A model generated the notes under the pieces. That model was not told the origin of the DNA. It made no database searches and saw only the letters and a program-made list of their open reading frames with translations. From positions 5,310,001-5,374,000 of the forward strand of contig NZ_CP050177.1 of assembly GCF_011694815.1 (NCBI RefSeq): DNA of 64,000 nucleotides, in the 5' to 3' direction. The position numbers were made by a program, and so were the translations under genes. Of this stretch, positions 1 through 7,933 are shown piece by piece. Source of the DNA: Streptomyces liangshanensis. Its GTDB lineage: Bacteria > Actinomycetota > Actinomycetes > Streptomycetales > Streptomycetaceae. How positions within the stretch are numbered: position 1 is the first letter of the stretch; each line of letters starts with the position of its first letter.

Positions 1-1079
1 GCGGTCACCGGGCCGCGTACCCGTACCTGCCGGGCCAGTTGGGGCCAGTAGAAGGTGAGCGCGGCCCTGCCGTGGGCGGCGAGGTCCCGGCCCTTGGGGC
101 TGGCGGCGTGCACGGCGAACTGCCAGCCGTCCGCGTCCACGTTCTTGAGGATCAACACCCGGGCGTCCGGGTTCCCTTCGGGGTCGACGGTCGAGAGCGT
201 CATCGCGTGCGGTTCGCGCACGCCCACGTCCACGGCCTCGAACAGCCAGTCCACGAAGAGCGGTTCGGGGTCCGAGGGGGCCGTGTGCGGCTCGAAGGAG
301 GGGAGTTCGCCCGCGAACACGTCGAGTGCGCGCAGGGTCTCGCGCAACGACTCGCGGGGAGGGGGCGTGTGGGGGGCGGGGTCGGCTGCGGTGTCGGGGG
401 CGTCGGGGGCGGCCGCCGTGACGAGGGCCAGGGCGAACCCGTCGTACCCCTTGCTTCCCACCGTCTGGATCGCGGTCGCGCTCAACCGGGGCTCGGACGC
501 GACGAGTTCGGTGAAGCGCCGTACCCCCTGGACCTTGGGATCGGGGCTCTCCGGGTCGATCACCTCGCCGGCGCGCACGACGTTGTCCGTGATGATGACG
601 CTGCCGGGCCGGGACAGCGCCAGGGCCCAGGTCAGGTACTCCGGATTGCTGGGCTTGTCGGCGTCGATGAAGATCAGGTCGAACGGCCCGTGTCCGGCCT
701 CCGCCAGCCGGGGCAGCGTCTCCAGCGCCGGACCGGTGATCACCTCGACCGTGCCGGCCAGCCCCGCGCGCTCGATGTTCGCGCGGGCCACGTCGGCGTG
801 GGCCGGGTCGGCCTCCAGGGTGATCAGCTTGCCGCCGGCGGGCAGGGCGCGGGCGAGCCAGATCGTGCTGTACCCGCCGAGTGTGCCGATCTCCAGCACC
901 GTCCGCGCGCCGTGCACGCGGGCCAGCAGGTGCAGCAACTTGCCCTGGACGGGCGCGACATGGATGGCCGGCAGCCCGGCGGCCGTACTGTCCGCGAGTG
1001 CCTGGTCGAGGGCGGGGTCGCTGCCCACCAGACGATCACCGAAGTACCGGTCCACATCGGTCCACAGGTTCTGGTCCAC
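1..1079 (-). CDS. O-methyltransferase fused to PNPOx-like flavoprotein domain (C-terminus cut by window)
   Basis: The reading frame is open from a GTG at 1079 to the window edge, about 359 codons without a stop. Residues 1-222 form a class I SAM methyltransferase of the catechol/caffeoyl-CoA O-methyltransferase type: SAM motif EIGTLGGYST near 63-72, FIDADK near 138-142 and TDN near 164-166, where this family binds a divalent metal. After an Ala/Pro linker (about 222-245), residues 246-359 look like the N-terminal part of pyridoxamine/pyridoxine 5'-phosphate oxidase: LFVDWLFEAV, a substrate/FMN-type stretch RVLILKNVDADGWQF, SPKG, and RQVRVRGPV. I checked the frame at both ends and in the middle, so the fusion is real in this sequence. 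The rest of the flavin domain lies outside. It may modify a small phenolic substrate or act on a B6 vitamer; substrate and reaction are unknown. Confidence 0.8.
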   Translation of the reverse strand, partial: MDQNLWTDVDRYFGDRLVGSDPALDQALADSTAAGLPAIHVAPVQGKLLHLLARVHGARTVLEIGTLGGYSTIWLARALPAGGKLITLEADPAHADVARANIERAGLAGTVEVITGPALETLPRLAEAGHGPFDLIFIDADKPSNPEYLTWALALSRPGSVIITDNVVRAGEVIDPESPDPKVQGVRRFTELVASEPRLSATAIQTVGSKGYDGFALALVTAAAPDAPDTAADPAPHTPPPRESLRETLRALDVFAGELPSFEPHTAPSDPEPLFVDWLFEAVDVGVREPHAMTLSTVDPEGNPDARVLILKNVDADGWQFAVHAASPKGRDLAAHGRAALTFYWPQLARQVRVRGPVT

Positions 1080-1179
1080 GGTGCTCCTTCTTCTCAGCTG
1101 TCCGGCTGCCGTACGCCTACTAAGTTCCGCGACTAAACATACTCCCGGGGCGGCCCGGAGCGCCGGATATCATCCAGCC

Positions 1180-1584
1180 GTGCTTCCTTCCCCCGCCGCC
1201 CTGGTCCGTGAATTCCACCAGGCCTTCGGCCTCGACGCCCGTACGACCCCGGCCGAGGTCCCCGCACAACTCGCCGCACACCGGCAGGAGTTGCTGGACG
1301 AGGAGGTCGGCGAGGTCGCGGAGGCCTCTCGGGAGGGGGCCCTGGACCATCTCGCCCACGAGCTCGCGGACGTCGTCTACATCGCGTACGGCACCGCCCT
1401 GGTCCACGGGATCGACCTCGACGCGGTGATCGCCGAGATCCACCGGGCCAACATGACCAAGCTGGGGCCGGACGGGCGGCCGGTCCTGCGCGCCGACGGG
1501 AAGGTGCTCAAGGGGGAGCACTACCGGGCCCCGGACGTGGCGGAGGTGCTGCGCCGGCAGGGCTGGGCGGGCGGGGAGGGGTAG
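1180..1584 (+). CDS. MazG-like nucleotide pyrophosphohydrolase
   Basis: The protein has 134 residues from a GTG start, transcribed divergently from the methyltransferase fusion 100 bases away. The central helices carry the acidic pattern of all-alpha NTP pyrophosphohydrolases: DEEVGEVAEA (about 38-47) followed by HELADVVY (about 59-66). These side chains would hold magnesium and the triphosphate. Proteins of this size are single-domain MazG-like enzymes that hydrolyse NTPs or dNTPs to NMP and pyrophosphate, often as house-cleaning. The C-terminus (KVLKGEHYRAPD) is typical of actinobacterial members. No clear Shine-Dalgarno is seen, so the start rests on where the homologous part begins. Confidence 0.8.
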   Translation: MLPSPAALVREFHQAFGLDARTTPAEVPAQLAAHRQELLDEEVGEVAEASREGALDHLAHELADVVYIAYGTALVHGIDLDAVIAEIHRANMTKLGPDGRPVLRADGKVLKGEHYRAPDVAEVLRRQGWAGGEG

Positions 1585-1650
1585 GGGCGCCGCGCCTGGG
1601 TGAGGGGTGGCCACTCCCCGGCGGTGGCGCCGCTCCCGCACGGAGGGCGC

Positions 1651-2046
1651 CTACGGCCGGTCGACGTGCACGTTGGTCGACTTCACCCGGGCCGTGACGG
1701 TCACCCCGACCTCGATCCCCAGCTCCTCGACGGCCTCGCGGGTCACCAGCGACACCAGCCGGTGCGGCCCCGACTGGACCTCCACCTGGGCCACGACGTC
1801 GTCCAGCACCACCCCGGTCACGATCCCGGCGAAGGAGTTGCGTACGGACGTGGACACCTCACCGGGCACCGGGTGCAGCCCCACGGCCCGGTCCTTCGCG
1901 AAACCGGCGAGGCTGACCCCGTCGATCACGCGGTTCCCGGTGCCGTCCCGCTCCATGCGCAACTGACCCCCGTCGGCCCAGCGACGGACGGTCTCCGAAC
2001 TCACGCCGAGCAGTCCCGCTGCCTGGCCAATGCTGTACGACGGCAC
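1651..2046 (-). CDS. Molybdopterin-binding (TOBE) protein with MerR-like helix-turn-helix
   Basis: The protein has 131 residues from a GTG start. Residues 3-45 are an excisionase/MerR-type winged helix (SIGQAAGLLGVSSETVRRWADGGQL). Residues 62-128 are a TOBE/Mop domain (SVRNSFAGIVTGVV ... VTARVKSTNVHV), the fold that binds molybdate or molybdopterin. The combination is a common actinobacterial single-domain version of ModE, so it probably senses molybdate and controls transport or cofactor genes elsewhere. No molybdenum genes lie nearby. It ends 64 bases after the MazG-like gene on the opposite strand. The start codon is weakly supported, with only GAG upstream. Confidence 0.8.
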   Translation of the reverse strand: MPSYSIGQAAGLLGVSSETVRRWADGGQLRMERDGTGNRVIDGVSLAGFAKDRAVGLHPVPGEVSTSVRNSFAGIVTGVVLDDVVAQVEVQSGPHRLVSLVTREAVEELGIEVGVTVTARVKSTNVHVDRP

Positions 2047-2215
2047 GTAGGCACTCTATGCCGGGGCGGAACGGCGCAATTCGCCACTCGCCCCTCCTGC
2101 TGCGATGATCGCCCGTGTGCGGCGCGGACAGCAGCGCGGACAACAGCGCGGACGACGGCGCACACCCACAACGGCACGTACGAGGCACGGACAACAGCAG
2201 GGAAGCGGGTGCGTG

Positions 2216-3418
2216 ATGTCGGCCGAGCTGATGCGGTTGCGGTGCCGGGGGCACCGGGACATCCGCGCCACCCACACCAAGACCCTCGAATTCACCACCA
2301 GCTCCGACATCACCGGCCGCGCGACCTGCGTGATCGGCGTCGGCGCCACGATCGAGGGGCCGGCGCCCGCGCGCCTGGCCGGCCCGCTGCGGATCACCCT
2401 GAGCGTCGGCGATCACCGCTTCACCGTCCGGGCGCTGGCCAATTCCGCCTGGCGGCCCGGTTCGGGCGCGGTGGTACGGCTCAGCTCCGAGCGCCTGCCG
2501 AACACCCTGGCCACCGACGCCGACCGGGCCTCCGCCGACCTGCCCCGCGAGCTGCTGCACGCGCTCACGGACCCGGACGCCGAGATCACGATCGTCGTCG
2601 CGCGGGATACCGAGGCCGCCGACGGCCGGCTGGTCCTCTACCGCGCGGGCGACGAGCGGGACGACCGCCTCGCGGCGGAGATCGCGGCGGCGGACACGGT
2701 GATCGCGGAGGACGCGGGGGCCGGCCAGGTCATCACCGCACTGGGGGCGGACGCGGACCCCTGGGACTCGGTCCTGCCGTCCGTCGCGGCGGGCGGGCGG
2801 GTCCTGGCCGTGTCGACCGAGGACACCAGGAGCGCGCCGGTCGGCAAACTGCTTGCCGCGCGGGATCGCCCGGCGGTCGAAGTCATCGGTCTCCCGGCGG
2901 AGTTGGCGGTGGCGGCGCTGTCGCCGCACCCGGTGCCGGTTCTCCTCGCCCCCCACGAGCGCAGGCGGCAGATCGGCAAGCTGCTCGGCGCGCACCGGCT
3001 GTCGCGGGTGGTGTTCCGGGCCCCGGCCGCCGAACTGCCGAAGATCCTCGACGAGGCGGGGCGGACGCTGGGCGCGCGTACCGCCGCGGTGACCGCCGCG
3101 ACGGCCGCGGCGGCGGAACGCCCCTGGTGGGGCCCGGTGGCGGAGGCCGCGGCGCGGGTCACCGGCGGCGGGGACGTGCTGTGCTGCGTGGACCCGGCGG
3201 AGGAGGTCCCCGAGGGGGCCGAGGACTCGGACGTGGACCTGTCCGCCCTGGTCGGAGCGTTGGCGGCGCAATCGGTCTCTTCGAAGACGCTGGCGCTGGC
3301 ACTGGCGACGCTGCCGACGTGGTCGAGGAAGCGGGCGTACGACTTCGTACTGGAGGCGGCGAAGGCGCGGCAGCCCGCCGGGCCCGACCGGCCGGACTCG
3401 CGGGCGACAAAAGGCTGA
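2216..3418 (+). CDS. DUF371 domain fused to degenerate RsmI-like methyltransferase domain
   Basis: The protein has 400 residues from an ATG preceded by GGAAG. Residues 6-140 match DUF371, a family best known from archaea: RGHRDIRATHTKTLEF, then TCVIGVGATIE, then a beta-rich stretch. Residues about 145-395 look like RsmI, the tetrapyrrole-methylase-fold enzyme that 2'-O-methylates C1402 of 16S rRNA: an acidic AEDAGAG segment, RVVFRAPAAELPKILDEAGRTLG, and the C-terminal KTLALALATLPTWSRKRAYDFVLEA helices. The glycine-rich SAM motifs of active RsmI are poorly kept, so catalysis is doubtful. It converges on the A1408 methyltransferase gene with a 33-base gap; two rRNA-methyltransferase-like genes side by side may be coincidence. 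An open frame runs upstream to 2105, but the repetitive Arg/Gln codons there do not look like protein. Confidence 0.7.
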   Translation: MSAELMRLRCRGHRDIRATHTKTLEFTTSSDITGRATCVIGVGATIEGPAPARLAGPLRITLSVGDHRFTVRALANSAWRPGSGAVVRLSSERLPNTLATDADRASADLPRELLHALTDPDAEITIVVARDTEAADGRLVLYRAGDERDDRLAAEIAAADTVIAEDAGAGQVITALGADADPWDSVLPSVAAGGRVLAVSTEDTRSAPVGKLLAARDRPAVEVIGLPAELAVAALSPHPVPVLLAPHERRRQIGKLLGAHRLSRVVFRAPAAELPKILDEAGRTLGARTAAVTAATAAAAERPWWGPVAEAAARVTGGGDVLCCVDPAEEVPEGAEDSDVDLSALVGALAAQSVSSKTLALALATLPTWSRKRAYDFVLEAAKARQPAGPDRPDSRATKG

Positions 3419-3451
3419 GCCCGGCCCCCGACCGACCGGGTGGGCTGCCGC

Positions 3452-4183
3452 TCAGACCCCCGGCGCGGGCGCGGCAGCCCCGTCCCCGTGCCCATCCTCG
3501 GGCTCAGCGGCAGGGTCAGGCTCCCGTGTCGGATTGACGACACCGGTCAGGGCGAGGACGTCGAGCTGCGCCCGTGTCGAGTTCAGCCGCCGCGTCCACG
3601 ACGTCGAGAGCGCGGCGATCTCCTCGGCGTCCAGGTACTTCGCCTCGTCCAGCCGCCACCCGGCCGCCGCCAGCAGCGGGCCGAGCTCCTTGACCGCGGA
3701 CTCGGGGGTCGGCTCCGGGTGGTCGCCCACCTCGGGTACGGGCGGGCGCCACGCGTGCAGGTTCAGCGTGGTCAGGAAGCGCGCGTCCGGCTCGCAGACC
3801 GCCGCCAGCCCCCGCAGCATCGACGGGTCGGAACCGAGCATCCCGCGCAGCAGGCTGCCCCAGGGCATCAGCATGTGCAGCTCGGTGACGCCCCGCAGCC
3901 CGGCGGGCAGCTGCTCGGCGGGCGACCACAGGTAGAGCAGGTTGGCCAGCCCGCCCTTGGCGGGGTTCGCGGCCGCCTTCGCCGCGGTCTTGCGGAGGTT
4001 GTCCTTGGCGGCGTCCAGGCCGATGACCAGCTGGTCGGGCCGCTGCCGGGCCAAGTGGAACGGGTGCTTCCCGTCGCCCGTACCGACGTCCAGGACCACG
4101 CCCTCGTGGCGGGCGAGAAGATCGTCGAAGGCGCCTTCGCCGATCTCCACGATGCGCTTCCCCAGCACGCGACGCATGGCCAT
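3452..4183 (-). CDS. KamB-type 16S rRNA (adenine(1408)-N1)-methyltransferase
   Basis: The protein has 243 residues. It resembles the aminoglycoside-resistance methyltransferases KamA/KamB/NpmA along its full length: LDVGTGDGKHP (31-41, SAM site), KAAANPAKGGL, NLLYLW (81-86), LMPWGSLLRG (105-114), LHAWRPPVPEVGDHPEPTP (142-160) and TSWTRRLNSTR (194-204). The two tryptophans (W108, W196) and two arginines (R199, R204) correspond to residues that position A1408 and SAM in KamB. Such enzymes methylate N1 of A1408 in the decoding site and confer resistance to kanamycin- and apramycin-type drugs. I chose the ATG at 4183, with GGAG nine bases upstream, over an upstream TTG at 4225. No aminoglycoside biosynthetic gene is in the window, so it is either intrinsic resistance or part of a distant cluster. 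Confidence 0.85.
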   Translation of the reverse strand: MAMRRVLGKRIVEIGEGAFDDLLARHEGVVLDVGTGDGKHPFHLARQRPDQLVIGLDAAKDNLRKTAAKAAANPAKGGLANLLYLWSPAEQLPAGLRGVTELHMLMPWGSLLRGMLGSDPSMLRGLAAVCEPDARFLTTLNLHAWRPPVPEVGDHPEPTPESAVKELGPLLAAAGWRLDEAKYLDAEEIAALSTSWTRRLNSTRAQLDVLALTGVVNPTREPDPAAEPEDGHGDGAAAPAPGV

Positions 4184-4314
4184 GAACAGACGCTCCAGTG
4201 GTACTGGGGCGTCGCTCCTGGTCAAGCCCCCGGGGCGTCGAGTCTAGCCGGACGGGAAATCGGGGCGGGCGGGAGAGAAAGCGGGCCGACAAGCGTTCCG
4301 TACACGTGGGGCCT

Positions 4315-4399
4315 GTACGTACGAGCCGGTACGTACGGGCCGATACGTACGGCGCTGTACGTGCGCGACCTGGTGCGCGCCGGGTCCGGTACGTACCGG
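4315..4399. repeat. Four 14-bp tandem repeats plus a perfect 14-bp palindrome (possible operator array)
   Basis: Copies of GTACGTAC or one-base variants start at 4315, 4329, 4343 and 4357, exactly 14 bases apart. A fifth copy sits in the perfect palindrome CCGGTACGTACCGG at 4386-4399. The array lies in the gap of about 350 bases between two divergent methyltransferase genes. Regular spacing and dyad symmetry point to cooperative protein binding. Downstream of it (4440-4525) is a more A/T-rich stretch with repeated CACGATCACG-like words, which could hold the promoter of the plus-strand gene. The bound regulator is unknown. Confidence 0.6.
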
Positions 4400-4537
4400 A
4401 CCTGCCCGCACGCGCTCCGGCGCCGCGGCTACGATCGCTCGGGGTACAGGTACACGTCACCTTCTCCACGATCATGTGTTTGTCCACGACCACATTCACG
4501 ATCACGGTCCTCGATCACGTCCGCATAGGAGCGCCTC

Positions 4538-5323
4538 ATGACGGCGAGCACGCCCAAGCCTCAGGTCGACACCAGCAAGCCGCATCCGGCGCGTGTCTAC
4601 GACTTCCTCCTCGGCGGCAAGGACAACTACCAGGTCGACCAGGAAGTGGGCGAGAAGCTCCCCGCGGAGGCGAAGGCCGCCGCCCGGCAGAACCGCGCGT
4701 TCATGCAGCGCGCCGCCGCCTGGCTGGCGCGCAGCGGCGTCGACCAGTTCCTCGACATCGGTACGGGGATCCCGACCGAGCCGAACCTGCACCAGATCGT
4801 CCAGGGGATCAATCCCAAGGCGCGGATCGTCTACACGGACAACGACCCCATCGTGCTGCGGCACGCGGAGGCCCTGCTCATCAGCTCGCCGGAGGGCGTC
4901 ACCGACTACATCCAGGCGGACGTCCGCGAGCCCGAGGTGATCCTCGAACACGCGCGTACGCTCTTGGACTTCAGCCGCCCCATCGCCCTGTCGCTCATCG
5001 CGCTCCTGCACTTCATCCCCGAGGACCAGGACCCGTACGGCATCACGGACACGCTCGTGGGCGCCCTCCCCGCCGGCAGCTACCTGGTGCTGTCGCACGC
5101 CGCCTCCGACCTCTTCCCGGAGCTGTCGGCGCGTGTGACGGCGGAGTACGCGAAGGGCGGCATCACCCTCGGCTTCCGTACCCGCGACGGCGTGACCCGC
5201 TTCTTCGACGGCCTCGACCTGGTGGCCCCCGGCGTGGTGACGGCCACGAAGTGGTTCAAGGACACCGAGGCCCCCGAGGACGAGGACTGCGGCCTGTACG
5301 CGGGAGTGGCCCGTATCGGCTGA
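4538..5323 (+). CDS. SAM-dependent methyltransferase, DUF574 (Methyltransf_19) family
   Basis: The protein has 261 residues from an ATG with AGGAG eight bases upstream. It shows the hallmarks of the large Streptomyces DUF574 family: PHPARVYDFLLGGKDNYQVD (about 16-35), a SAM motif FLDIGTGIP (about 71-79), VYTDNDPIVL, then DFSRPIALSLIALLHFIPE and SYLVLSHAA. Members occur in many paralogous copies per genome. Their substrate is generally unknown; some sit in biosynthetic clusters. The gene is alone on its strand, behind the GTACGTAC repeat array. Confidence 0.85.
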   Translation: MTASTPKPQVDTSKPHPARVYDFLLGGKDNYQVDQEVGEKLPAEAKAAARQNRAFMQRAAAWLARSGVDQFLDIGTGIPTEPNLHQIVQGINPKARIVYTDNDPIVLRHAEALLISSPEGVTDYIQADVREPEVILEHARTLLDFSRPIALSLIALLHFIPEDQDPYGITDTLVGALPAGSYLVLSHAASDLFPELSARVTAEYAKGGITLGFRTRDGVTRFFDGLDLVAPGVVTATKWFKDTEAPEDEDCGLYAGVARIG

Positions 5324-5602
5324 CGCACTTCCAGGGCGCCCGGGACACGGTCCGGGGCGCCCTGTGGCACGGGTCGGCAAGGCCGGGCAACGGGGCAACG
5401 GGGGCGGCTCATGAACAGTCCGTCTACCTCGTCTACCTCGTCTACCTCGTCAACACGGCGAACGCGTTCCGGCTCCCGATGCGCCGGGACGAGCACGACC
5501 GCCTCATGGAGGCGGCCCGCCGCCTCGATCCCTCGGACCCAACTGCTGTTCCCCGCCTGAGGCGTGGGCGGACAGGTGGCCGCTCGCGACCCGGGCGCGG
5601 GG
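5324..5602. other. Intergenic stretch with 9-bp triplicate repeat
   Basis: About 280 bases lie between the methyltransferase and the LuxR gene (minus strand). The word GTCTACCTC is present three times in tandem at 5422-5448. A frame through it reads ...RRDEHDRLMEAARRLDPSDPT... (about 5479-5543), which looks protein-like but has no convincing start or ribosome-binding site. It may be a gene remnant. No clear terminator was found. Confidence 0.4.
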
Positions 5603-6676
5603 TCAGTCCCAGATCTCCGGTACCTGTGAGGCGATGAGGTGCGCCACGAAGTCGCGGCGGCTGCGGACGCCCGCCTTGGTGAACACCGACTTGAGGTGGT
5701 CCTGCACGGTCAGCGGTGTCAGCGACAGGACCCGGGCGATCTCCCGGGTGTCGCTGCCCCGCAGCACGTGCAGGGCCACCTCGCGCTCGCGGACGGTCAG
5801 GCCGTACGTGGCGAAGACGACCGGCATGACGTCCGCCGCGGTCGCCGGGGTGATCACCACGGCCGCCAGGTGGTCGGCGCCGCTGCCCATGATCGACGTG
5901 CTGAGCACGAGCCACGCCCCCGTGTGGGTACGGACCCGCAGTCGCGGCGCCACCCGCGCGGCGGCCTGCGCCGACCTGGCCTGTTCCACGGCCATCAGCA
6001 GCGAGGTCGGTACCTGGAACACCCCCACCGCGTCGTCCGCGATCTCCCGGAGCAGCGCCTCGGCCCGGTCGTCGGCGCGGACGACCCGGTTGCGGGAGTC
6101 CAGGAGCAGCACCGCCGGCGGGTGGCCGCCCTCCGATGTGCCCGCGGCGCGCAGCTGGCTGCTCCGCAGGGCCACCCCGAGGACGCGGGCGGCGCGCTCG
6201 GCGAGCGCCACCTCGCCGGGCCGGAAGGCGCCCCGCTCCGGGGCCCGCATGAACGCGGCGCAGCCCCAGGAGGCGCCCGCGGAGTCGAACAGGGCCCGCA
6301 GTTCGTCCCCGAACCCGGCCGGGGCTATCTGCTCGCGGAAGCGCCGGCTCGTACCGGGGCGTCCGCGCGTGGCCCGGCTGAGGGACTCGGCGTCGCGGCT
6401 GCTGCGCCTCAGATCCGCGAACTGGGACACGTCCTCGGTCCAGATCTCCAGCTCCACGGCCTGCCGGAAGTCCTCCAGCTGGAGGTCGTCGGTGAGCACC
6501 GAGGTGACCAGGCCGGTCGCGGGGTCGGTGCCGTGCCAGCACACCCCGTCGTACCCGAGGGCCCCGCGCAGCACCTCGTCGGCTCTCCGGAAGATCTGTC
6601 CGGTGTCCAGCGGCAGACCGACCAGCTCGCGCAACTCGGCGAGTGCGCGCCGCTGTTGGTCCCTCTGTGAAGTCAT
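5603..6676 (-). CDS. LuxR-family transcriptional regulator with GAF-like sensor region
   Basis: The protein has 357 residues. The C-terminal 60 residues are a LuxR/NarL helix-turn-helix: LTVREREVALHVLRGSDTREIARVLSL, then TVQDHLKSVFTKAGVRSRRDFVAHL. The N-terminal part (about 20-230) looks like a GAF-type sensor: TGQIFRRADEVLRGALGYDGVCWHGTDP and a WGCAAFMR segment. No phosphoacceptor receiver domain is present. The gene stands alone, so it may act on distant targets. The start is an ATG with only a weak Shine-Dalgarno sequence. Confidence 0.8.
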   Translation of the reverse strand: MTSQRDQQRRALAELRELVGLPLDTGQIFRRADEVLRGALGYDGVCWHGTDPATGLVTSVLTDDLQLEDFRQAVELEIWTEDVSQFADLRRSSRDAESLSRATRGRPGTSRRFREQIAPAGFGDELRALFDSAGASWGCAAFMRAPERGAFRPGEVALAERAARVLGVALRSSQLRAAGTSEGGHPPAVLLLDSRNRVVRADDRAEALLREIADDAVGVFQVPTSLLMAVEQARSAQAAARVAPRLRVRTHTGAWLVLSTSIMGSGADHLAAVVITPATAADVMPVVFATYGLTVREREVALHVLRGSDTREIARVLSLTPLTVQDHLKSVFTKAGVRSRRDFVAHLIASQVPEIWD

Positions 6677-6798
6677 GGCCAGAGCATAGGAACGATGATC
6701 GCGTTCCGGAAGATCTTCATCTTCCTCGCGGAGCCGACACGTCCGGCGCCGGTCAGGCCGGGTCGGGCCGCCGGGGTCAGGCCGGGATCAAGCCGAGG

Positions 6799-7737
6799 TC
6801 AGGACCGGACGAGCAGGCCCTTCAGCTCGGCCAGTTTGGCCGCGGCGGGCGATCCGGCCGGGGTGCTGTGGACGTTCATCCTCTGGACCGGGTCGCCGGG
6901 TACGGGGAAGGCCTCGCAGTCGAGCCGGAACTCGCCGACGGCGGGGTGGCGTATCGCCGTGCTGGCGAAGGTGCACTCGAACGCGCCCTGCTTCGCCCAC
7001 ATCCGGCGGAAGTCCGCGCTGCGCTCGCGCAGGGTCGCGATCACCTCGGCCACCCGCGCGTCGCCGGGCCGGCCCGCCGCCTGCATGCGCAGGCCGTCGG
7101 CCATGCCCTGGGCGATCCGCTCCCACTCGACGTACCGCTCCCTGGCCTCCGGGGCGAGGAAAACCCACACGGCGAGGTTCCGCTCGGCGGCCGGTACGGA
7201 GGCGGGGTCGAAGAAGATCGCGGCGGCCAGCGCGTTCGCCGCGAGGACGTCCATGCCGCGGCCGGTCACCATCACGGGCACGTCGGCGAAGGAGTCCACG
7301 AGGCGCCGGACCGTCGGCCGCACCCGTTCGCCGCGGGGCGGCGGGGTGCCCGGGCGGGACGCGGGGGAGGGGCGGCGCGGCCCCTCCATCAGATCGCGGA
7401 GGTAGCGGCGCTCCGCCTCGTCGAGCGCGAGGGCGTTCGCGACGCCCGTCAGGACGGCGTCGGAGACCTGGCCGATGCGGCCCTGTTCGAGCCGGGCGTA
7501 GTAGTCGAAGCTGACGCCGGCGAGCTGGGCGACCTCCTCGCGGCGCAGGCCCTTGACGCGGCGTTGCCGGGGGTCGGTGCCGGTGCTGGTACCCGTACCC
7601 GTACCCGCACCTGTGCCCGTGGCGGGGGACGTGCGGGCGCGGGCGGCGCGGAGGAATCGGCCGAAGTCTTCCCTGGCGTCCGTCGTGCCCGTGGTGCCCG
7701 CCGTGTCCGTCGTGGCGCTGCTGTTCCTGGTGTCCAT
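6799..7737 (-). CDS. XRE-family regulator with MmyB-like ligand-binding domain
   Basis: The protein has 312 residues from an ATG with GGAG five bases upstream. The N-terminal region (about 20-110) is an XRE helix-turn-helix with the family signature RVKGLRREEVAQLAGVSFDYYARLEQGR. The C-terminal region (about 140-305) is a MmyB-like ligand-binding domain ending AELKGLLVR. A low-complexity Gly/Thr stretch (GAGTGTGTSTGTD, encoded near 7575-7640) interrupts the N-terminus just before the helix-turn-helix; relatives usually continue directly. It is divergent from the DJ-1 family gene at 7934, and this pairing normally means the regulator controls its neighbour and itself. The 196-base gap between them would hold both promoters. 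Confidence 0.85.
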   Translation of the reverse strand: MDTRNSSATTDTAGTTGTTDAREDFGRFLRAARARTSPATGTGAGTGTGTSTGTDPRQRRVKGLRREEVAQLAGVSFDYYARLEQGRIGQVSDAVLTGVANALALDEAERRYLRDLMEGPRRPSPASRPGTPPPRGERVRPTVRRLVDSFADVPVMVTGRGMDVLAANALAAAIFFDPASVPAAERNLAVWVFLAPEARERYVEWERIAQGMADGLRMQAAGRPGDARVAEVIATLRERSADFRRMWAKQGAFECTFASTAIRHPAVGEFRLDCEAFPVPGDPVQRMNVHSTPAGSPAAAKLAELKGLLVRS

Positions 7738-7933
7738 CGCGCCTCCGGCTCCTCTGCCCGTCGATGCCCGTCGATGCCCGTCGTAATGAGTACTGCCAGT
7801 CCTAGGTAACGCAGGGCCGACCGGACCGCATTCCTGACCCCTCGTTCCCGGTTGTGATGGGTGGACGCGCAACACGGCGTCCACCCGTCGTGTCCCGACC
7901 GAGTCCGGACCCAGTTCCGACCGAGGAGAAACC

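Noticed and set aside
2105..2215. N-terminal extension of the DUF371 protein
   Set aside because: It encodes repeated RGQQRGQQRG-like residues from a GCGGACAGCAGC repeat; the ATG at 2216 has a Shine-Dalgarno and fits the domain start.
3452..4225. TTG start at 4225 for the A1408 methyltransferase
   Set aside because: The family begins at MRR..GKR; the ATG at 4183 has GGAG at good distance.
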